Assembly: GCF_000758585.1 (NCBI RefSeq)
Contig: NZ_CP009281.1
Coordinates: forward strand, 496,001-560,000
Source of the DNA: Paenibacillus sp. FSL R5-0345
GTDB lineage: Bacteria > Bacillota > Bacilli > Paenibacillales > Paenibacillaceae
Length of the DNA: 64,000 nucleotides
Direction: 5' to 3'
Shown: piece by piece, positions 59,079 through 64,000 of the stretch
Layout: each line of letters opens with the position of its first letter
Numbering within the stretch: position 1 is the stretch's first letter
The notes under the pieces: generated by a model
What the model was told of the DNA's origin: nothing
Database searches by the model: none
The model's input: only the letters and a program-made list of their open reading frames with translations
Position numbers and translations under genes: made by a program

Positions 59079-60360
59079 GATGGGGACAATTATTGGCTTT
59101 ACCTTTAAAAATAAAGTAAGAACGAAATCATTCATGATTACTACGTTAATTCTAGTGTTGCTGCTCAGTATTGGGATGAATCTTCCGTACATCATCGATC
59201 AGTTTAAGGGTGATTCTACAACAAACGCAGAGACTCAAATTGCTGTGATCGCGGAAGAAGGAAATCAGGCGGCAGAGTTGTTGAAGGCCTATACTTCACC
59301 TGAGGGAATGCCGCAGGCAAAAGTTGTGCAGTATACTTCTGCCGATGATGCGGAGCTAAAGAAAGCTTTAGATGAAGGGACTGTAGAAGGGTATGTTACT
59401 TTTGCAGAACCGACTGGTGAAGGACTTCCACCCGTTACTTATTATAGTGAGAATGGTGAATTGAAGGGCGATGTACAAATCTATCTCCAAAATGCCCTTC
59501 AGCAGGCCAACACCCAGTTCGTCGTTGGCGACAAGCTGACGCAGGAGCAGATTGCTGCTATGTCAACACCGGTACAGATCGCTACTCAGCAGCTCAACCC
59601 TGATGGGACTGCGGGAGATAAGGATGCGTCGCAGGAATCCGCTCCAGCTATTAATTACGTCATTGTATACGCCATGCTTATGCTGTTCTTCATGTCTATC
59701 ATGATGACCGGTAATATGATCGCGGCTGAGATTACTTCAGAGAAGAGCTCACGGATCATGGAGATTCTGATTACAAGTGCCTCACCTTTAGCGCAAATGT
59801 TCGGTAAAGTTATCGGTGTCTTCTTAGTAGGATTATTACAGATTGGCGTCATTATCGCAGCGGTAGTTGTCAATCTTAAGCTTCCGCATAATGCAACGAT
59901 TTTGAAAGATTTAGATCTGGATTTAGGCCAGCTTAATATTAACTTGTTGCTTTATGGGATTGTTCTTTATGTACTAGGTTATTTCCTCTATGCCTTGATG
60001 TATGCGGCTGTAGGTTCGATTGTCAGCCGTACAGAGGATCTTGGCCAAGCGGTTATGCCGATTATGATGTTAGGCTTCGTAGCATTCTATGTTCCGCTGT
60101 TTAGTATCTCCAATGCGGATACTCTGCTGGTTAAGGTAGCGAGTTATGTGCCTTTCACCTCTCCATTGACCATGTTGCTCCGAATTGGTGTTGGTGAAGT
60201 AGCGATCTGGCAAGTTATTGTATCATTAGCCATCTTGCTTGTTACCACGTTCATCTTTGGATGGTTGGCTGCCAAGATCTATCGCACAGGCGTATTGATG
60301 TACGGCAAACGTCCAAGTATTAAAGAGATCAGAAAAGCGATGAAGGCTTACAAGATCTAA
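59071..60360 (+). CDS. ABC-2 permease (NatB-like)
   Basis: The 429-residue protein has one N-terminal helix, a large extracytoplasmic domain (about 45-200) and five to six C-terminal helices with the ABC-2 motif ITSEKSSRIMEILITSASPLAQMFGKV. This matches NatB, the sodium-efflux-type permease. ATG 59071 overlaps the ATPase gene by eight bases. Substrate (ion, lipid or antibiotic) is not determinable. Confidence 0.9.
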   Translation: MNKMGTIIGFTFKNKVRTKSFMITTLILVLLLSIGMNLPYIIDQFKGDSTTNAETQIAVIAEEGNQAAELLKAYTSPEGMPQAKVVQYTSADDAELKKALDEGTVEGYVTFAEPTGEGLPPVTYYSENGELKGDVQIYLQNALQQANTQFVVGDKLTQEQIAAMSTPVQIATQQLNPDGTAGDKDASQESAPAINYVIVYAMLMLFFMSIMMTGNMIAAEITSEKSSRIMEILITSASPLAQMFGKVIGVFLVGLLQIGVIIAAVVVNLKLPHNATILKDLDLDLGQLNINLLLYGIVLYVLGYFLYALMYAAVGSIVSRTEDLGQAVMPIMMLGFVAFYVPLFSISNADTLLVKVASYVPFTSPLTMLLRIGVGEVAIWQVIVSLAILLVTTFIFGWLAAKIYRTGVLMYGKRPSIKEIRKAMKAYKI

Positions 60361-60394
60361 GTGGCTTCATATAAACTTTTAAGGAGTGGTAATC

Positions 60395-60586
60395 ATGACT
60401 AAAAGTGAACAATACAATATGATGCTTTTAATGAGTTCGGTATCTCTGGCTACGGTTAGTAGAATGCTCTCGACCAATGGGTCCGCTTTGATGGATTTCA
60501 CTCAGGGTGTATTGACTGGTATTGCCATGGTGGGGATGATTGCGGGATTGTGGATGTACGGTAAGGCACGTAAGAGTAAAGCGTAA
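60395..60586 (+). CDS. Small membrane protein at the end of the ABC operon, 63 residues
   Basis: ATG 60395 follows AAGGAGTGG. The product has one clear membrane helix (GVLTGIAMVGMIAGLWMYG) and a basic tail (KARKSKA). It lies 34 bp after the permease and right before the terminator, so it is probably part of the transcript. Family unknown. Confidence 0.6.
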   Translation: MTKSEQYNMMLLMSSVSLATVSRMLSTNGSALMDFTQGVLTGIAMVGMIAGLWMYGKARKSKA

Positions 60587-60601
60587 TAGTAGGAAATAAG
60601 G

Positions 60602-60630
60602 AAGCCACGGCAGATGCCGTGGCTTTTTTA
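60602..60630 (+). terminator. Terminator of the ABC operon
   Basis: AGCCACGGC (60603-60611) pairs perfectly with GCCGTGGCT (60616-60624) around AGAT, followed by six T residues. Confidence 0.9.
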
Positions 60631-60819
60631 TATGCTCGAAAAGAGTGAAAAGCAAAATGATCGCGTTAGCAAAATTCAGTTCGGTATTTGTGTAATTTTA
60701 GTGAAAAAAAGTACAAAAAAGGAATTGATGATATAAGCTAAGATTAGTCTCTTAAAAAACTTCTTATTTAAATGAGCAATAACGTGATTATTAGAGAAAG
60801 CATATAGGGGAGAGGTTCA

Positions 60820-61566
60820 ATGAGCAGGATGAGGTATTTCACTAAGGTGGAATTCTACAATTATAGGGCGGATAGCGGTGGTGAAAAAGCTGGTTATTAT
60901 GCTTTGATCTTTTTTGTTTATAATGCCTTAATCATTTATTTATTTGGTCTATTGATGTATAAAACCGATTTTTTAGAACGAGCAAGGCTTTATTATTCAA
61001 ATGAACATTTATTTAAATTAGCCATCTATAGTCCTATTTTCATTCTTGAATTAGCGCCATTGCTATTCTTATTGAGGTCAAAGAAGGAGAACCTGCAGAG
61101 CATTGGATTAACTACTTCTAATACTGCAATATCTATTCTTCTAGGTATTGTTGGGGCCATTCCTTTTACCTATCAAATTATTCTAGACTTCATTCTACAT
61201 AAGAAAGAAATTCAATTGGAAGGAGCAAATCTGTGGGTAGAGTTCTTAATACTCTTCATTTTCACTGCACTGCCTGAAGAATTAATGTTCAGAGGTTATA
61301 TCCAGACTCGAATTACAGGCTTGATTAAGAATAAATATCTTGCCATTGTAGTGGTTGGATTATTATTTGCGTTGATGCATATTCCTTTTCAAATGAGTAT
61401 GGTTAATATGACCTTTATGGATTATTTAATTACTAATTGGGTGTATATGATTCAATTGATGGTTATGCATATATATTTTGTCTATCTTTATACTCGAAAT
61501 AATAATATCCTTGTCCCAATCATTAGTCATACCCTCATAGATTATATTCAATTATATATAAAGTAA
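60820..61566 (+). CDS. CPBP-family intramembrane metalloprotease
   Basis: The 248-residue protein has about seven membrane helices and the CPBP/Abi motifs EELMFRGYIQTRI (motif 1, EExxxR), ALMHIPFQ (motif 2, His) and PIISHTLIDYI (motif 3, His). Homologues process prenylated or signal peptides and give bacteriocin self-immunity; no bacteriocin gene is next to it. The gene is AT-richer than its neighbours. Confidence 0.85.
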   Translation: MSRMRYFTKVEFYNYRADSGGEKAGYYALIFFVYNALIIYLFGLLMYKTDFLERARLYYSNEHLFKLAIYSPIFILELAPLLFLLRSKKENLQSIGLTTSNTAISILLGIVGAIPFTYQIILDFILHKKEIQLEGANLWVEFLILFIFTALPEELMFRGYIQTRITGLIKNKYLAIVVVGLLFALMHIPFQMSMVNMTFMDYLITNWVYMIQLMVMHIYFVYLYTRNNNILVPIISHTLIDYIQLYIK

Positions 61567-61574
61567 CTCCCACG

Positions 61575-61605
61575 GGAGGGTTGAAATACTGAATGTCAGC
61601 CCTCC
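61575..61605. terminator. Hairpin between CPBP gene and the sigma-like gene
   Basis: GGAGGGTTG (61575-61583) pairs with CAGCCCTCC (61597-61605). The T-run is poor on both strands. Confidence 0.5.
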
Positions 61606-61647
61606 AACTACGCTAGTTAGCTTTTCGGCCAAAGTGAGCTCCGAGGG

Positions 61648-62100
61648 CTATACAACGGACAAATTACCGCTGGGCAGCAAATCCTCTTGAGCAGTCATTT
61701 GCTCCCGCACATGTCTAAGCTGATCTTTCAGTACAGGAACACTCTTTTGCAGGATAATGCTAATTTGAGGTAAAGATAGCTTTAGGCCATACCACATCAC
61801 TTTTACGAGCTGTTCCTCCCAAGGCAGTGCCTTGGCAGACAGAAGAGACCGGCGTGCGTAATAATCGGCGCACTGACGGATACAAGAGCGGTAAGCTTCG
61901 ATAGAGAATAGCTGGCTGTCGAAGCTTTTTTGACGGAATATTTTATGAAGCTCTTTAAAAGTTCGGATAGTAACTCTCTCGGCTTCTGCTGATTGTTGTA
62001 ACAACATAGAACTGAGCGCATAGATATCATTCGTATTCTTTTGAACACACTCTGCAAATATAGTTCTACGGGGCGATCCGGCAGGTAAGGGGTCAGGCAT
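61648..62100 (-). CDS. Sigma-70 (ECF)-like protein, degenerate
   Basis: The 150-residue protein looks like an ECF sigma factor. Residues about 24-55 (NDIYALSSMLLQQSAEAERVTIRTFKEL) align with region 2 helices. The C-terminal SLPQISIILQKSVPVLKDQLRHVREQM aligns position by position with the region 4 helix-turn-helix (LSYEEIAEILGISVGTVKSRL type). The region 2 core is weakly conserved, so it may not direct transcription. ATG 62100 follows AAAGGAT. It is third in a c-di-AMP-controlled operon. Confidence 0.55.
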   Translation of the reverse strand: MPDPLPAGSPRRTIFAECVQKNTNDIYALSSMLLQQSAEAERVTIRTFKELHKIFRQKSFDSQLFSIEAYRSCIRQCADYYARRSLLSAKALPWEEQLVKVMWYGLKLSLPQISIILQKSVPVLKDQLRHVREQMTAQEDLLPSGNLSVV

Positions 62101-62139
62101 GATAAACACGATCCTTTCAGAATGGGTTATGGGATGAAC

Positions 62140-62661
62140 CTATAATATAGAAAAGTAAGAAATGGATTTGTTGATAAGCTCGGCGGTATCAGGTTCTGGA
62201 TAACTATGCTTTTGAAGCGCAATACTGGATACGGACTTAGATGGTTTATAGTATAGCCGCCCCCCTCTGGAATCTCTTCCACCGGCAACAGCTCTGTACA
62301 GACGACCTTGCTGGATATGATCTGCCAATGATTTACCCTGCAGCTTGGCTTTTAAATCCTGTAAAGCATCTTGCACTAGCTCAAACTGAGTCTGATCCCA
62401 CTCTGAACCATGGGTACGTACTTTATCTATCGCTTCCTCAAGCCGGCAGTGGTATATCATTCTGAGAAAAGAACTCCATTTAATAAGGTCGAAGGTTTTA
62501 GTATTGGCTGAGATAAGACATGCCCCCCAGCTGCTACCCCCTTTACAGGTAAGTTTCAGGATGCCATACCGGCTGCCTGGATCAGCCTCCATTCCATAGT
62601 GAATAGGCTCAGGTGAATCAAAGACGAATACTTCAATGCGAGATAGTCTTCGCTGGTCCAT
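62140..62661 (-). CDS. Hypothetical protein, second gene of c-di-AMP operon
   Basis: I do not recognise a firm family. The 173-residue product has an alpha/beta start (RLSRIEVFVFDSPEPIHYG), a GGSSWGACLIS turn and a helix VQDALQDLKAKLQGKSLADH. This order resembles the capping domain of the enolase superfamily, without the barrel. The start is ATG 62661 after AGGAGA; a longer frame from 62706 would overlap the upstream gene. Spacing to its neighbours is 16 and 39 nt. Confidence 0.55.
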   Translation of the reverse strand: MDQRRLSRIEVFVFDSPEPIHYGMEADPGSRYGILKLTCKGGSSWGACLISANTKTFDLIKWSSFLRMIYHCRLEEAIDKVRTHGSEWDQTQFELVQDALQDLKAKLQGKSLADHIQQGRLYRAVAGGRDSRGGRLYYKPSKSVSSIALQKHSYPEPDTAELINKSISYFSIL

Positions 62662-62677
62662 GACAAGTTTCTCCTCC

Positions 62678-63169
62678 CTAGGGTTCCAAAAGCTTAAGCT
62701 CAACATGGTGAGTAAGGTTAGCCTTCTCTATACAGGCGAGCATTTCAGCTTCGTTCTCACAGACTGCGGCATGCTCCAGCCATAGTCGGAATTTCTGTTT
62801 ACGTATAATGGATAAATGTAAGGGGAAGGTGCTGCGGGATCTCATTACGTACCAACCAATAGCAACGTCCTTCCAAGGTTTCTTAAAGGGGGCGAGCCAC
62901 GGAAAACATTGGTGTGCGGACCAATCCTGCAGCTGCTGCTTTTCTCTGATACTTTTATATATTTCGTATATAATTCTTCGGTCCATACAGTACTCACAAG
63001 TAGAAGGGCTGCTGAAATGGCGCAAGGATTCAATTTGGTTCTGACCAAATGCATAGCCGACAATAGTTCTGTGATGATCCTCTTCGAACCATAACGCTCC
63101 AAAGCAAACATAATTTAGACTTATCGGCTCAAGCAGCCCTTGCTGAATTCCCCAATAATAGTGTTTCAT
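62678..63169 (-). CDS. Hypothetical protein, first gene of c-di-AMP operon
   Basis: The 163-residue product begins MKHYYWGIQQGLLEPISLNYVCFG and has a CEYC pair, many aromatic residues and no membrane helix. ATG 63169 follows GTGAAAGGA; ATG 63190 is farther from it. No family is recognised. It is the gene directly behind the c-di-AMP riboswitch terminator. Confidence 0.6.
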   Translation of the reverse strand: MKHYYWGIQQGLLEPISLNYVCFGALWFEEDHHRTIVGYAFGQNQIESLRHFSSPSTCEYCMDRRIIYEIYKSIREKQQLQDWSAHQCFPWLAPFKKPWKDVAIGWYVMRSRSTFPLHLSIIRKQKFRLWLEHAAVCENEAEMLACIEKANLTHHVELKLLEP

Positions 63170-63218
63170 TCCTTTCACCCCGTCCAGCATGCTATTACCC
63201 GGGTAGGTTCAGGTAACG

Positions 63219-63258
63219 CAAAAACCGCAGCAAGAGGAGGACCTCTGCTGCGGTTTTG
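63219..63258 (-). terminator. Terminator of the c-di-AMP riboswitch
   Basis: On the minus strand AAAACCGCAGCA pairs with TGCTGCGGTTTT and is followed by TTTGCG. It lies between the aptamer and the first gene and is the expected off state. Confidence 0.9.
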
Positions 63259-63316
63259 GAATACAGGCATACACACCTGTGCCAAAGCGTGGCGGATCAA
63301 GGGTCTCTCTCTTTAC

Positions 63317-63465
63317 GCTTACGAGGTTAGCTGTCGGATTCGGACGGTGAGAGTCGCCCTACCTATGTGAGACTTGAACAGTCTCCTTCGGATTCACCCC
63401 AAGTAGGCCATGTGGCCCGATGGTTCCCCCGTTCCCTGCAAATACAGGAACTCAGCGTTGATTGT
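63317..63465 (-). promoter_or_regulatory. c-di-AMP (ydaO/yuaA) riboswitch, minus strand
   Basis: Read on the minus strand the leader has GAACGGGGGAACC (plus 63422-63434), TTGGGGTGAATCC (plus 63393-63405) and CCGAATCCGACAGCTAACCTCG (plus 63321-63342), all conserved ydaO elements in the right order. ydaO switches terminate transcription when c-di-AMP is high. Confidence 0.95.
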
Positions 63466-63892
63466 ATTTCGTGAAATAGATTCAATCCGAATCATACTCT
63501 TTTCAAGGTGTTTCTGTAAAAGCAGAAAGTGTTCTTTTGAGCGCAATTTGAACCGTATCCTACCAACTGCGACGAAAAATCCTGCCAAATAGGTATTTAT
63601 TGCGTGTTATCGAGCTTCTTCCTCGTTTAATCTCGACTTCTCGTTTCCTTTCCTATATAGGCGATTTTTGGTGATTTCTCCAGCTGTGGTGAATAAAATC
63701 ACAGAGTCCGTCCGCTTTTCGCTAATTGATTCAAATTCGAGTAAACAAGAGATATAGAGAGATTGAATATCAAGTAAGCGCTATCCAATGCGAAAATAGT
63801 TTTTAATTTGCATTATTTTGGCATCAATCACGTTTTACAATACTTCCTGCATAAGGGTATGATTACTCCTGTTTCAACAACAATCGAATATT
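63466..63892. other. Spacer between two divergent c-di-AMP riboswitches
   Basis: About 430 bp with no supported gene. It must hold both divergent promoters; clear -35/-10 pairs were not assigned. Confidence 0.5.
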
Positions 63893-64000
63893 TGATCCGC
63901 TTAATTTCCGGTAAGGAAAGCGGGGGAACCAACAATCGGCAGACGATGTGAGAGTCGGAAGCCGGTTATGGGGTGAATCCTGTAGAGGATGCGAGTGAGC
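63893..64000 (+). promoter_or_regulatory. c-di-AMP (ydaO/yuaA) riboswitch, plus strand, cut by window end
   Basis: CCGCTTAATTTCCGG, GGAAAGCGGGGGAACCA and TGGGGTGAATCC, then GAGGATGCGAGTGAGC, match the 5' two thirds of the ydaO aptamer. The 3' part and the controlled gene lie outside. Confidence 0.9.

Overview
The window looks like a chromosomal stretch of a Paenibacillus-type endospore-forming Firmicute (Bacillales). Support comes from strong AGGAGG ribosome-binding sites with frequent GTG and TTG starts, a moderate GC content, T-box/ydaO/GEMM-type leaders, a YtrA-type regulator, a caa3 oxidase operon with a DUF420 gene, and typical Bacillales housekeeping genes. Species cannot be fixed from sequence alone. 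There is no complete prophage, IS element or CRISPR array.

Layout. 1-4.4 kb: AraC-family tail, AAC(3)-like acetyltransferase, histidine phosphatase, a divergent seryl-tRNA synthetase behind a T-box, and an FMN reductase. 4.4-11.4 kb: an aerobic plus anaerobic ribonucleotide reductase operon (nrdD-nrdG-nrdA-nrdB, minus strand), preceded by an adenosylcobalamin riboswitch, a promoter with two NrdR boxes and an 11-bp-phased array of DnaA-box-like 9-mers. 11.4-14.3 kb: YqgV-like thiamine-binding protein, tRNA-Thr(CGT), and small accessory, possibly phage-derived genes. 14.4-17 kb: a c-di-GMP-I riboswitch in front of an LPXTG surface protein with a long Pro-Thr repeat stalk. 18.7-32.1 kb: a dispersed flavin-based extracellular electron transfer (FLEET/EET) locus. 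It has EetA-EetB-EcfA1-EcfA2-EcfT, a U32 protein, a class III aminotransferase and a UbiA prenyltransferase on the plus strand. On the minus strand are a two-part polyprenyl diphosphate synthase, a membrane-fused type II NADH dehydrogenase and a PplA-like flavoprotein lipoprotein behind FNR-type boxes.

32.4-49 kb is mostly ordinary: CsbD, a sensor kinase, an MFS carrier, RidA, an SNF2 helicase, a small alarmone synthetase, a TrmB regulator, xpt, a lipid kinase and a serine hydrolase. 49.2-54.9 kb: a ctaC-D-E-F-G-ctaM cytochrome caa3 oxidase operon with ResD-like direct repeats at its promoter. 55.9-60.6 kb: a YtrA-regulated double ABC transporter operon with a palindromic operator at its start. 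61.6-63.5 kb: three unrecognised genes, the last resembling a degenerate ECF sigma factor, read from a ydaO-type c-di-AMP riboswitch. A second, divergent c-di-AMP riboswitch is cut by the window end.

How it fits together. Much of the window concerns redox state and second messengers: B12- and NrdR-controlled dNTP synthesis, electron export through demethylmenaquinone and flavoproteins when oxygen is low, caa3 respiration when oxygen is present, and separate c-di-GMP and c-di-AMP switches. The most unusual non-coding structures are two unlinked intergenic elements (26.8 kb and 55.3 kb). Each has four AGGGA-N5-TCCCT palindromes whose centres are spaced exactly 51, 61 and 51 bp, although the DNA between them has diverged.
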